Part shown: positions 7,819 through 16,451 of the stretch, in pieces
Layout of the letters: each line of letters starts with the position of its first letter
Position numbering within the stretch: position 1 is the stretch's first letter
DNA from: CAXPZW01 sp964221845
GTDB lineage: Bacteria > Bacteroidota > Bacteroidia > Flavobacteriales_D > Sanyastnellaceae
Direction of reading: 5' to 3'
Assembly: GCA_964221845.1 (NCBI GenBank)
Contig: CAXPZW010000038.1
Coordinates: 1-46,661, forward strand
DNA: 46,661 nucleotides
The notes under the pieces: model-generated
Databases searched by the model: none
What the model was told of the DNA's origin: nothing
Seen by the model: the letters and a program-made list of their open reading frames with translations, nothing else
Made by a program: the position numbers and the translations under genes

Positions 7819-8835
7819 ATGAAGTTTTTACGCGTACTGCTCATCATTGCAGTGTTGCTTGTGGCCGGCGTGGTGATCTTGGGACTCACCGGTCCTGAAA
7901 AGTTGGACGTCGCCCGCACCAAGTTTATCCAAGCCTCGCCCCAAGCGGTGTACGAGGAAGTGGTGGACTTTAAGCAGTGGTCGGCTTGGAGCTACTGGGA
8001 GAAGATGGACTCGACCGTAGTCAACACGTTCTCGGGCGCAGACTCTGGTTCCGGCGCGATCATGTCTTGGACGGCCAAAGACGGCCCCGGCGAGATGGAA
8101 ATCCTCGAAGCCAAAGAGCACGAATACCTTAAAATGGAAATGCGCGTCCCCGATTGGGAGCCCAGCGAAGTGGAATGGTTTTTCACCGAGAAGGACGGCG
8201 GCACCGAAGTGAAGTGGACCTTGGTGTCCAAGCCGATGCCGTTCATGGGCCGCGTGTTCATGGCACTGATGAGCGGCGAGGATATGATCGCCGAAGCGTA
8301 TGACGGCGGTTTGGCTGCCATTGCAGAAATCGCAGAAGCAAAACCCGAATTGCAAGTACCCGACATTGCCGTCCGTGACGAAATGGCCCCCGCCATGACC
8401 ATCCTTGGTCTGCGCATGGACAGCATATCGATGGAAACCATCCAAAGCGGCATCATCCAAGGTCCTGCTATGGGTCGCTTGGTAGCTGCTGTTGGTGGCC
8501 CCGACGGCATCGCCGGCCCTCCTTTGTGCATTGCGCACCGCTACGATGAGGAGAATATGGAAATGGACCTCGAATACGCCATTCCCATCTACACCGCCAT
8601 GGATGCTCCGGCGGGTATGATCGTTACCGAAATGCCCGAGCGCCGCGTGATGGTCACCGACCACGTGGGTCCGTACGAGGGCCTGGAAGACACTTGGAAC
8701 AAGATGTCCGCGTGGATGTCCGACAATGCAATGGAATACGCCGGTGCACCTTACGAGGTGTACGTCACTGACCCTGGTGAAGAACCAGATCCCAGCAAAT
8801 GGGTGACTCACATTGTGTGTCCGGTTCCGCGATAG
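7819..8835 (+). CDS. Membrane-anchored SRPBCC domain fused to a GyrI-like effector-binding domain
   Basis: 338 residues. One transmembrane helix (about 4-24) anchors the protein. Residues about 35-175 form a START/polyketide-cyclase-type SRPBCC domain (VARTKFIQASPQAVYEEVVD, then a W-rich strand and VEWFFTEKDGGTEVKW). Residues about 190-338 form a GyrI-like / AraC effector-binding domain (ISMETIQSG near the start, MVTDHVGPYEGL near the end). The first domain binds hydrophobic ligands and the second binds small amphipathic molecules in known families; no DNA-binding domain is present. Members of this arrangement in Bacteroidota have no clear function, so ligand sensing or sequestration at the inner membrane is inference. 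A terminator follows 21 bases after the stop. Confidence 0.88.
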   Translation: MKFLRVLLIIAVLLVAGVVILGLTGPEKLDVARTKFIQASPQAVYEEVVDFKQWSAWSYWEKMDSTVVNTFSGADSGSGAIMSWTAKDGPGEMEILEAKEHEYLKMEMRVPDWEPSEVEWFFTEKDGGTEVKWTLVSKPMPFMGRVFMALMSGEDMIAEAYDGGLAAIAEIAEAKPELQVPDIAVRDEMAPAMTILGLRMDSISMETIQSGIIQGPAMGRLVAAVGGPDGIAGPPLCIAHRYDEENMEMDLEYAIPIYTAMDAPAGMIVTEMPERRVMVTDHVGPYEGLEDTWNKMSAWMSDNAMEYAGAPYEVYVTDPGEEPDPSKWVTHIVCPVPR

Positions 8836-8856
8836 AACCAGCACTAAAACATCAAG

Positions 8857-8884
8857 AAGCGGGAGTTTGCCTCCCGCTTTTTTT
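8857..8884 (+). terminator. Rho-independent terminator after the SRPBCC gene
   Basis: AAGCGGGAG (8857-8865) pairs with CTCCCGCTT (8871-8879) around a five-base loop, and an uninterrupted T tract runs to 8884. Confidence 0.9.
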
Positions 8885-8980
8885 ATGCCCCGAATTTGCC
8901 ATCCATGGGCTGAGGGGTGCAGGTGACAAAGTGGGATGGGGGCGTGCTAGGATGTGATTTGCGGGAGGCGTAGTTTGTCA

Positions 8981-9006
8981 GTGGGGCCTGCGGGTGCAGG
9001 CCCCAC
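8981..9006. other. Perfect 11-bp inverted repeat, very stable hairpin without T tract
   Basis: GTGGGGCCTGC (8981-8991), loop GGGT, GCAGGCCCCAC (8996-9006). The next bases CGGGTACCCG (9007-9016) are themselves palindromic. It lies in the gap between two convergent genes (8836-9095), which otherwise holds only the two terminators. No open frame and no poly-T are associated with it. Confidence 0.7.
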
Positions 9007-9025
9007 CGGGTACCCGTCCACCCTT

Positions 9026-9066
9026 AAAAACGAAAGAGACCGCCCTTTCGGAACGGTCCCTCTCTT
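9026..9066 (-). terminator. Rho-independent terminator of the M43 protease gene
   Basis: On the minus strand GGACCG (9054-9059 as CGGTCC) pairs with CGGTC (9038-9042 as GACCG), extended by an imperfect AGAGAG/CTCTTT helix. It is followed by five T (9026-9030 as A on the plus strand). It is 30 bases beyond the stop at 9096. Confidence 0.7.
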
Positions 9067-9095
9067 GACCAAAAAAATTGGTCTCCACCCTATAG

Positions 9096-12000
9096 CTATT
9101 GTACCATCAATCTTGTTTCCCGTGGGAGGGAGGTTTCGGTGGTGTATCGGAGGATGTATACTCCGGTACTCAATCTTTGGTGGAATCGGTGTTGCGCCGC
9201 TGCGCCTGAGCCTACTGACAGTTGGAAGGTTTCAACCAATCCGCCCGCCGCGTTGTAGAGCTCACATTGTATTACGTGTAATCCTCCTGGAAGGTTCTCA
9301 ATTGCGATGGAAATTGCATCCCCATTTCCGGGATTCGGATAAATTTGAAGCGACGGTTCGCCTGCGTCTGACAGGTCGATGCCTACGCTGCCATCGGTGG
9401 CCATGGCGCAGGCTGATCCCCAGGGGCCGTATTCCGGACCTACTTGGGCGCGCACGTCTAACGTGTAGGTGTCTTCGGCGTTCAGGTCCATGGCGTGTAC
9501 AATCTCCAGACTCGGTACGTACGACACGGCCACGATGATGTGGTCGGCGTGGGTGAAGCGCCACTCGTAGTTGGCCGCGCCCAGCACTTCTTCGCAGGTC
9601 AGGATATGGCCGATGGCAAGCACTCCTTCAGCACAGTCTTGCTCGTCCACCTGGGTCACGGGCACTTCGGGTTGCATGGTGATGGTGCAGGCCTCACTGT
9701 AGGGCCCCCAGACATCGTTGTTCATCACACGGACCGAAACGTTGACTGAGATGTTGTAGAACAGTCCGGGCACATCCGCCAACCAGAAGGTGGGGTTGTT
9801 TTCGGCGCTGAACACTTCGCTGAGCAGGCCCACCGACAGGTTCTCGAATTTCCATTGGTACATCTGGGCACCGTCAACAGGCACGCAGTACACAAAATCG
9901 TTCAGCATGAGGTTTTGTGCGCCACACGAAGTGTCGTCAAGTTGGGTCGTCTGGCCCGTCTCTTCGCAGTCAAAGGGAATCTCCACCTGCATGGTTGCCG
10001 AACAACCGTTGGAGTCGGTGGCGGTCACCGAATAGGTGCCGGCGGTCAGGGTTTCTTGCACTTGGGCACCCGAGCTGTTGCTCCACATGAAGTCCAGGTT
10101 GCCGGTGCCGCCCATGGCGTTCACCACTGCTGAACCGTTGCTGCCCTCGCAGGTCTCGACCGCAAGCACTTCCACGCTCAAGGTGATGGCGCTCGGTTCC
10201 ACAATGACAAAGCCTTCGGTGGCCAAGCAGTCGTTTTGATCCTTGGCCGTTGCGGTATGCTCACCGGGGCCGAGTTGGGCCACCGATTGGGTTTCTTCGC
10301 CGTTGCTCCAAGCAAAGCTGAAGACGCCCACACCGCCAGTGGCGCTGGCCGAGGCCGTGCCGTCGTTTTCACCAAAGCAAGTCACATCGGTTTTGAAAAT
10401 GACCAGTTCAATGGGGTCGGGTTGGAGGACAGTGAGTACCGCCATGCCTGTGCATCCGTTCGCGTCTTCCACGTTGACGGTGTATTCACCAGCGGGCAGG
10501 TCCGAGATGGAGGCGGTGGTTTCGCCGTTGTTCCAGTTGAAGGTGTAGTTACCGTCACCGCCGTTTACAGCGAGATCCACTTGGCCGTCGTCCATGCCGT
10601 GACAGCTCGCAGGGGCCACGTCGGCTTCGAGTACCAGGGATTCGGTTTCGGCGATGCTGAAGGTAGCGGTGGCGGAACAGCCGTTGGCGTCGGCAATCTC
10701 TACCGCGTAGGTGCCGGCGTCCAAGTCGTTGATCTCAAGTCCGGTGGCATCGTTGCTCCAGGTCACCGAGTAGAAGCCCACGCCCCCTTCGGGATCAACA
10801 TAGGCCGAACCAAAGGTCTCGCCGCACGCAATGTCGAGCGAGGTCAAGTGCGGTTGGATGGCCTCGGGCTCTTCTACCGAGGCGGTTTCTTGGCTGATGC
10901 AGCCGTTGGCGTCCGATGCGGTGACCGTGTAGTCGCCTGCCCCCACGTTTTCCAGCAGGAAGCCGTCTTGGCCGCCGTCCCACATGAAGGCCGCCTCACC
11001 GGTACCTCCGGTGGCCGAGGCCTGTACGCTGCCGTCGGCCAGGCCGTAGCAGGTCACGTCTTGTTTGAAGATGCTCACGTTCAGTGCGGCGGGTTCTTCT
11101 ACGGTGGCGGTCACTTGGGCCTCGCAGCCGTTGCCATCAGTTACCGTGGCGGTGTAGGTGCCGGCGGTGAGTTCGGTGGCCAAGGTGCCGCTGTCTCCGT
11201 TGGACCAGCCGAGGGCATAGTTGCCGTCGCCGCCAGCAGGGGTGGCTTGAATGGTTCCAGATGCTTCACCGTGGCATTCCACTGCAGAAGGACTGGCCAC
11301 CAGGGTCAATTCCTCCGGAGAGCCAATGGTGAATTCCACGGTGGACGAACAACCGGTGTCGTCCAGAACGGTAACGCTGTAGTCGCCCGCGGACAAGCCT
11401 GCCAAAGAGGCGGCAGTATCGCCCGTGCTCCAGTTGTAGTCGAAGCTGCCTGATCCGCCTTCGATGCTCAGCGAAGCTTGGCCATCGGAGTCACCAAAGC
11501 AGGTAACATCAGTGGTGTTGACTTCAAGTGCCATCGGTGCAGCCGGTGCAATCGAGAACGTTTCGGTGGTGCTGCAACCGGCAGCGTCGGTGACGGTGAC
11601 TTCGTAGTTGCCTGCCACCAAATCGCCGGCGTTACCAGAAGTGGGGCCGTGGCTCCAAGACACGCTGTAGCTGCCGGTGCCGCCTGCGGGTTCCACACTT
11701 GCGGTACCGGGTGCGCCGCTACAATCCTCGTCAATGGTGACCAGGTTGAGCTCGAGCGCTGCGGGTTCGTCCACTTGGATGCCGGCGTTGGCCACACATC
11801 CGCCGTCCGCGGCTTGTACGGTGTAGTAGCCACCGCTGAGTCCACTCACGCTGGTGCCGTTGTCGCCGGTGTCCCAGGTGAGGGTGTAGTTGCCGTCGCC
11901 GGTGACCGTTGCTGTAATGCTACCGTCTTCAGCGCCAGGGCACGAAACGTCCGATGCTTCGAGCGCGATTTGCGGTTGCTCGCCAATGGTGATTTCGGTG

Positions 12001-13892
12001 GTGGTGGTAGAAGTACCGCCAGCATTGGTCACCTCCAAGGTCACCGTGTAGGTGCCTGCGGTGTACCAAACAATGTCGTTGGGGTTGACCTGGGTGGAGG
12101 CATCTGGGATGCCGCCTTCAAAGGTCCAGCTGTAGATGCTGATGCTCTCGCCGGTGGAGGCGTTGGTGAAGTCCACTTCGTTGCCGGTGCAGAAGGTGCC
12201 GCTTTCGGCATCGATGCCCGCTACGGGTGGGTCCACATCCGACCCGCCGGTTTCGCCTTCTTCCACGCAGATGTCGTGGACGGCGGTTTCGCCCCAATTA
12301 CCTGCGCCGGAAGCCAGCAGGTTACCGCCGCCGTCGTGCAGGGTGTAGGAGCCGCTGGTGAAGCTTTGGCCGTCCCCAAAGTCATCGAGCATGATGAGTT
12401 GGTAGCAGCCTGCGGGGTAGCACATGTTTTCTACGAATTCGGTGCCTTGGCTGTTGTTGATGTACGGGCCGCCCGAATTGAGCAGTTCGCCTGCGTCGTC
12501 GCGGATTTCCCATGAGGTTTCCATGCCAAAGAAGTCCACTTCAACGGTGAGTTCCAATTGGGCACCTGCGCCCACTGAGAAGGCTTGTGAGTCAGCATCG
12601 TTGGCTGGAATTTCGTCCGTTCCGCCGTTGGGGTTGATCGTGCGTACCACAAAGGTTTGGTCGCCGTTGCCGGCGGTGAAGGTGGGCAGGGTGATGGCCT
12701 CGGAGGTGCCCGAGGTCAAACTACCGCTCCAAGTATAAGCGTGGGTGTAACTGCCCGATCCGTACTCGATGGTCAGCGAAGTCAGGGTGGTGGTGCCGTA
12801 GTTGGCAATGCTGATTTCTGGGGTGATGTCGCCGGCGCATTGGCCGCCAATGGGAGCGTCGATAGTGTTGATGCCAGCATCCAGGTCACTCACCGGGTCA
12901 CAACCGAGTGAGTTGATCAGCGTGGCACGCTCGCTTAGCAGGGTAGACCACATGCGATCCTTTTGGCCTTGGCTGAACATGTTGCGGCAGGTTTCGCTGG
13001 TGTAATCCAGGTAGTTCTCCACTTGTTGGGTACCGTCGCACGCCGGGCTGTTGCACGAAACACTCAACGGAGTGGGCGGCGTGTCGCACACGCGGTCGCC
13101 TTGGGTTTCGCAGTTGGTTTCCTGGTCGCAGGCGTCGGTATTGTGGAAGGTGTGGTAGAGTCCGAAGCTGTGGCCCATCTCGTGGGTGAGCGTGCGGTTC
13201 ATGTCGGTGTTGGACTTGAGGTTGCCTACGGTGCCGAAGGCGTTGTGCAGGATAACAATGCCGTCGTTGGGATTGTCGGTGGGGAAGTAGGCGTATCCTT
13301 GGATGCCGCCTGAAGCGTCGTTGTCTTCAATTTCGTTGACCACCCAAATGTTGAGGTAGTCTTCACGTGGCCAAGTGGACAGGGCTTTGACTGCGGATTC
13401 GTCTGCACCCACGCCGCCGGTGGCTTCGATGCCCATCTCGGCGTAATTGGCAATGACAGAGGCGTCCACGCGGTTGATGCCTGTGGTGGAGTTGCCTTCC
13501 GGATCGCGGGCGGCGAGGCAAAACTCCAATTCGACGTCCACGCCGTCGCCGTCCCCATTGGTGCCGGGTAGCTTACGAAAGTCTTCGTTGAGCGCGGTGA
13601 TGGCGCTGAAAATCTGTTCGTCGGTGATGTTGGAACCCGTGCCCATGCCTTCACCTTCGTGCATGATGTGCACCACCACCGGCAAACTGTGCACCACAGA
13701 AACCCGTTGGTCCAGGTCATGGTGCATCTGTTGGATGCGGTGTTCAAAGTGCAGGAAGTTGCGGTGGTATACCGTATCGTTGTCCAGCAGCTGGTTGTGG
13801 AGCGTGCCGGAAGCACAGGTGTGTGCGGTGTGCTGGCCCACAGCTACTGCCGTGCAGAGCAGGCCCAGCCAGAGTGCGATCGAAGTTTTCAT
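9096..13892 (-). CDS. Large T9SS-exported M43 (pappalysin-like) metalloprotease with nine SprB repeats
   Basis: 1598 residues from the ATG at 13892; an in-frame GTG at 13913 would add seven basic residues. A signal peptide ends near VAVGQ. An M43 zinc protease domain covers about 55-335, with HEMGHSFGLYH (His237, Glu238, His241, His247) and a downstream Met in RNMFSQGQKDRM. Then come a CARDB-like domain (about 340-440), the E-T-S-W-E ... DFGDG module (about 445-540), a PKD domain (about 560-637), nine SprB-type repeats of about 72-76 residues (about 640-1320, each with TCFG/SCHG-like starts and DANGC-like ends), two Fn3-like domains (about 1330-1505) and a type A Por sorting domain (QIYPNPG to the end). 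SprB repeats are known from the gliding adhesin SprB, so an adhesive surface protease is the likely role. Confidence 0.93.
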   Translation of the reverse strand: MKTSIALWLGLLCTAVAVGQHTAHTCASGTLHNQLLDNDTVYHRNFLHFEHRIQQMHHDLDQRVSVVHSLPVVVHIMHEGEGMGTGSNITDEQIFSAITALNEDFRKLPGTNGDGDGVDVELEFCLAARDPEGNSTTGINRVDASVIANYAEMGIEATGGVGADESAVKALSTWPREDYLNIWVVNEIEDNDASGGIQGYAYFPTDNPNDGIVILHNAFGTVGNLKSNTDMNRTLTHEMGHSFGLYHTFHNTDACDQETNCETQGDRVCDTPPTPLSVSCNSPACDGTQQVENYLDYTSETCRNMFSQGQKDRMWSTLLSERATLINSLGCDPVSDLDAGINTIDAPIGGQCAGDITPEISIANYGTTTLTSLTIEYGSGSYTHAYTWSGSLTSGTSEAITLPTFTAGNGDQTFVVRTINPNGGTDEIPANDADSQAFSVGAGAQLELTVEVDFFGMETSWEIRDDAGELLNSGGPYINNSQGTEFVENMCYPAGCYQLIMLDDFGDGQSFTSGSYTLHDGGGNLLASGAGNWGETAVHDICVEEGETGGSDVDPPVAGIDAESGTFCTGNEVDFTNASTGESISIYSWTFEGGIPDASTQVNPNDIVWYTAGTYTVTLEVTNAGGTSTTTTEITIGEQPQIALEASDVSCPGAEDGSITATVTGDGNYTLTWDTGDNGTSVSGLSGGYYTVQAADGGCVANAGIQVDEPAALELNLVTIDEDCSGAPGTASVEPAGGTGSYSVSWSHGPTSGNAGDLVAGNYEVTVTDAAGCSTTETFSIAPAAPMALEVNTTDVTCFGDSDGQASLSIEGGSGSFDYNWSTGDTAASLAGLSAGDYSVTVLDDTGCSSTVEFTIGSPEELTLVASPSAVECHGEASGTIQATPAGGDGNYALGWSNGDSGTLATELTAGTYTATVTDGNGCEAQVTATVEEPAALNVSIFKQDVTCYGLADGSVQASATGGTGEAAFMWDGGQDGFLLENVGAGDYTVTASDANGCISQETASVEEPEAIQPHLTSLDIACGETFGSAYVDPEGGVGFYSVTWSNDATGLEINDLDAGTYAVEIADANGCSATATFSIAETESLVLEADVAPASCHGMDDGQVDLAVNGGDGNYTFNWNNGETTASISDLPAGEYTVNVEDANGCTGMAVLTVLQPDPIELVIFKTDVTCFGENDGTASASATGGVGVFSFAWSNGEETQSVAQLGPGEHTATAKDQNDCLATEGFVIVEPSAITLSVEVLAVETCEGSNGSAVVNAMGGTGNLDFMWSNSSGAQVQETLTAGTYSVTATDSNGCSATMQVEIPFDCEETGQTTQLDDTSCGAQNLMLNDFVYCVPVDGAQMYQWKFENLSVGLLSEVFSAENNPTFWLADVPGLFYNISVNVSVRVMNNDVWGPYSEACTITMQPEVPVTQVDEQDCAEGVLAIGHILTCEEVLGAANYEWRFTHADHIIVAVSYVPSLEIVHAMDLNAEDTYTLDVRAQVGPEYGPWGSACAMATDGSVGIDLSDAGEPSLQIYPNPGNGDAISIAIENLPGGLHVIQCELYNAAGGLVETFQLSVGSGAAAQHRFHQRLSTGVYILRYTTETSLPRETRLMVQ

Positions 13893-13995
13893 GCGAGTAC
13901 GCTTTGTTTTCACGTCCTCTTACTTACTCCAACCGCTCTAGAAGGTTACAGACCCCGGCTGGTTCAGCCGAGACCTACATGCTTGTCAGTCCAAT

Positions 13996-14676
13996 TTAGG
14001 GGTTCACCTTCAACAGTTCCAGCTCAAAAATGAGCGCGCTGTTGGGCGGAATGCCGCTGCCTTGTGGGGGGCGGGATCCGTACGCCAGGCCTTCTGGAAT
14101 CCAGAACTTGTACTTGGCGCCTTCTTTCATGAGTTGCAGGCCTTCGATCCAACCGGGGATAAAGCGGTTGACCGCCATTACAATGGGACGTCCTTTGTCT
14201 ACCGAAGAGTCAAACACCTCGCCGTTGAGCAGCATGCCGTGGTAGTGGGCTTCCACCTCGTCAGTGGCCAGTGGAGAGGCACCTGAGCCCTCTTGCAACA
14301 CTTGGTAAACCAAACCCGACTCGGTGGTGATCATACCCGGAAGGGCGGCCACGCTGTCGAGGAAAGCAGTTTCGGTTTCAATGCGTTCGGCCATGGCGCG
14401 CTCTTGGCGCTCACGCAGCATGGTTTCGATGGTGGCTTGTACGGCCATTTCGTCCCAACCTTCGCCGGCCAGATTGGTGCGGATGCCGTGGGCAATCAGG
14501 TCGGGATCGAGGTCGGTCATGTCCTGGCGACCCAGGTTGGAACCGATGCTCTGGCCAATGGCAAACGAGAGCGAGTCTACGTCGTTGTTCAGGACAAAAG
14601 AAGCCGAGGTGTCTTGGCCCGTTTTACAGCCAACAGCAGCCATCAACAGGCCTGCAATAATCAAAAAGTATTTCAT
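13996..14676 (-). CDS. FKBP-type peptidyl-prolyl cis-trans isomerase lipoprotein (Mip/FkpA-like)
   Basis: 226 residues. The signal peptide has lipobox AAVGC, lipidating Cys17. Residues about 30-110 are the helical dimerisation region of Mip/FkpA proteins (LSFAIGQSIGSNL, then a charged helix). Residues about 115-226 are the FKBP domain, with VEAHYHGMLLNGEVFDSS, VIPGW-like RFIPGWIEGL, GLAYGSRP and IPPNSALIFELEL. It would speed proline isomerisation and chaperone envelope proteins, which fits a neighbourhood full of exported proteins. The start lies 8 bases after yaaA, so the two are probably co-transcribed. Downstream is a hairpin at 13956-13970 (CGGCTG/CAGCCG) with no T tract, a weak terminator candidate before the M43 gene. 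Confidence 0.95.
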   Translation of the reverse strand: MKYFLIIAGLLMAAVGCKTGQDTSASFVLNNDVDSLSFAIGQSIGSNLGRQDMTDLDPDLIAHGIRTNLAGEGWDEMAVQATIETMLRERQERAMAERIETETAFLDSVAALPGMITTESGLVYQVLQEGSGASPLATDEVEAHYHGMLLNGEVFDSSVDKGRPIVMAVNRFIPGWIEGLQLMKEGAKYKFWIPEGLAYGSRPPQGSGIPPNSALIFELELLKVNP

Positions 14677-14684
14677 CGTTCGGG

Positions 14685-15455
14685 TTAAAGTTCAACGACG
14701 TCCCGCGTGAAGACCCAGTCGTTCTGGTCCGAGAGGCGGGGGTTGAAGGTGTATTGTTTCAAATTGAACGCTTTCAGGTCCTCAGGATCGGTGATCCGGT
14801 GTTGCACCATGAAGCGCGCCATGAGCCCTCGCGCGTGTTTGGCGTAGGTCATCAGCGGTTTGTATTCGCCGTTTTTGAGTTGGCGGAAATGGCAGGTAAT
14901 CACCCGGTTGCTCAGCGCTTTGGGCTGCAGGGCTTTGTAGTATTCGTTGGAGGCCAGGTTGACCAGCGGAGCGCCGTTGGCATCGGCCTCAAGCAGTTCG
15001 CGCAAGGTGGCGTCCCAGTACTTGTAGAGGTTGGTCTTTTTGGGGGTGACCTTCAGGCGGGTCCCCATCTCCAAGCGGTAGGGCAGCATGGCGTCCATGG
15101 GGCGCAACAACCCGTACAGGCCGCTCAGGATGCGCACGTGGTCTTGGGCAAAGGCCAAGTCTTCGGTGCTCAAGGAGTCAGCGTCCAGCCCGCGGTAGAC
15201 TTCACCTCTGAAGGCCAGCATGGCCGCTTTGGACGCGCCCGCAGGGTAGGGGTGTTGCCACCGTGCAAAGCGGTCGTGGTTGAGGGCCGCCAGTTCGGGG
15301 TTGATGCTCATGAGTTTGCCCACTTGGCCGGCGCTGAGCCTCTGCAACTTGCCCATCAAATACGCCGATTGCTCCAACAACCGAGGTTCGGTTTGGGCGG
15401 GCGGGGCAGGTGCATCAAAGTCCAGGGTTTTCGCTGGCGACAGAAGGGCAATCAT
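14685..15455 (-). CDS. yaaA: Peroxide stress protein YaaA (DUF328/UPF0246)
   Basis: 256 residues, the usual family length. It begins MIALLSPAKTLDF, which aligns with the E. coli YaaA start MLILISPAKTLDY and is why I chose the ATG at 15455 over the one two codons upstream at 15461. Other family signatures are present: RFARW, AAMLAFRGEVYRGL, ILSGLYGLLRPMDAMLPYRLEMG, YW, LVNLASNEYYKAL and a C-terminal K-x-A-RGLMARF. In E. coli YaaA limits intracellular iron and damage during peroxide stress and has a DNA-binding fold; the same role here is an inference from the family. It is the first gene of a likely two-gene unit with the FKBP lipoprotein. Confidence 0.96.
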   Translation of the reverse strand: MIALLSPAKTLDFDAPAPPAQTEPRLLEQSAYLMGKLQRLSAGQVGKLMSINPELAALNHDRFARWQHPYPAGASKAAMLAFRGEVYRGLDADSLSTEDLAFAQDHVRILSGLYGLLRPMDAMLPYRLEMGTRLKVTPKKTNLYKYWDATLRELLEADANGAPLVNLASNEYYKALQPKALSNRVITCHFRQLKNGEYKPLMTYAKHARGLMARFMVQHRITDPEDLKAFNLKQYTFNPRLSDQNDWVFTRDVVEL

Positions 15456-15503
15456 GGGCATATACGGTTAGGCGCGAGCGAAAATACCGCCTTTTGACCG
15501 CAA

Positions 15504-16361
15504 TCAGGCCTCGGGAGCGGGGCTTTGCGGCTTGGCGAGCTTCACTCCGCGTTTGGTGATCACCACCTTGCCGTCGCGCATCAAGTGGCCGCAGGCACGC
15601 TTGAAGGTTTTTTTGCTCATGCGCAGGCGCAGCTTGATCTCTTCGGGATCGGTGTTGTCATTCATGCGCATGTAGCCTTTGTGGTTCTCCAAAAAGGCCA
15701 TGATTTTACGGCAGGCGTCTTCCAGACCTTCCATGCCGTCGCGTTGGAGGCTGACCACCAGGTTGCCGTCTTCAATGTCGCGCACCCACGCTTTGAACAC
15801 CTTGCCACGCTTGACTTCGTGGAAGATTTCCTTTTCGAACATGATGGCGCAGTGACGGCCATTCACCACCACACGCCAGCCAAAATCGGCCCGGTCAAAC
15901 ACCAGGGCTTCGACCTCTTGGCCTTTCTCGTAGGGCAAGTCGTTTGTTTTGAGGTGGGTGAGCAGGCGGGTGGTGCCAAAGAGGGTGCCGGTCTCGCTAT
16001 CGTACGCGATGTAAATCACCGAGCGGTCCTTGGGCTCCAAGGCGTACACCTGTTCGCGCTCAGGGATGATCACATCACGCGGCAAACCGATGTTCACGTA
16101 AGCCGCGCCGTTGTGCACGTTGCGCACGGTCAAAAAGGCCACCGAACCCAGCGGGGTGTGGGGCAAACGGCGGGTGACCTCCAGGTCGCCTTCTTCGTTG
16201 TGGAAGAGGCACACCTCGAGCTCTGTGCCTTCCTCGGTTTCGTGGGGTACGAAACGCGTGGGAAGCAACACTTCTCGGTGGCCGGCTTTGAGCCAAGCAC
16301 CGAGTTCGTCCATTGCCACAACGGGCAGGTTTACGATTTGTCCGGGGAGCACCTGTTCCAT
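15504..16361 (-). CDS. CvfB/YitL-family S1 RNA-binding protein
   Basis: 285 residues, full length for CvfB. N-terminal S1-like domains come first (VNLPVVAMDELGAWL, then LPTRFVPHETEEGTELEV and GSVAFLTVRN). A third S1 domain follows around 140-215 (YEKGQEVEALVFDRADFGWRV). The C-terminus is a winged-helix domain (about 220-280: LRMSKKTFKRACGHLMRDG, then ITKRGVKL). In Staphylococcus and Streptococcus, CvfB influences virulence gene expression and binds RNA; in Bacteroidota it is mostly annotated as S1-like RNA-binding protein. It reads away from the T9SS gene at 16452 with 90 bases between them. Cytosolic, no signal peptide. Confidence 0.93.
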   Translation of the reverse strand: MEQVLPGQIVNLPVVAMDELGAWLKAGHREVLLPTRFVPHETEEGTELEVCLFHNEEGDLEVTRRLPHTPLGSVAFLTVRNVHNGAAYVNIGLPRDVIIPEREQVYALEPKDRSVIYIAYDSETGTLFGTTRLLTHLKTNDLPYEKGQEVEALVFDRADFGWRVVVNGRHCAIMFEKEIFHEVKRGKVFKAWVRDIEDGNLVVSLQRDGMEGLEDACRKIMAFLENHKGYMRMNDNTDPEEIKLRLRMSKKTFKRACGHLMRDGKVVITKRGVKLAKPQSPAPEA

Positions 16362-16451
16362 GGCCTGCGAAAGTAGGGAAAGGCCCCCACGGTTCCACCC
16401 CTTCCAGCTCGCCGCACTGCAGTATATTTACAATCACCTTACACCAAAGCC

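Noticed and set aside
10236..11453. Long plus-strand open frame (405 codons) opposite the SprB repeats
   Set aside because: It is the mirror of GC-rich repeat codons. The minus-strand frame has clear protease, PKD and SprB domains, while this one is low complexity Gly/Val/His-rich.
16423..16430. TATATTTA as promoter of the T9SS gene at 16452
   Set aside because: Lacks the final G of TAnnTTTG and no -33 element at the right distance; mentioned only as a possibility.
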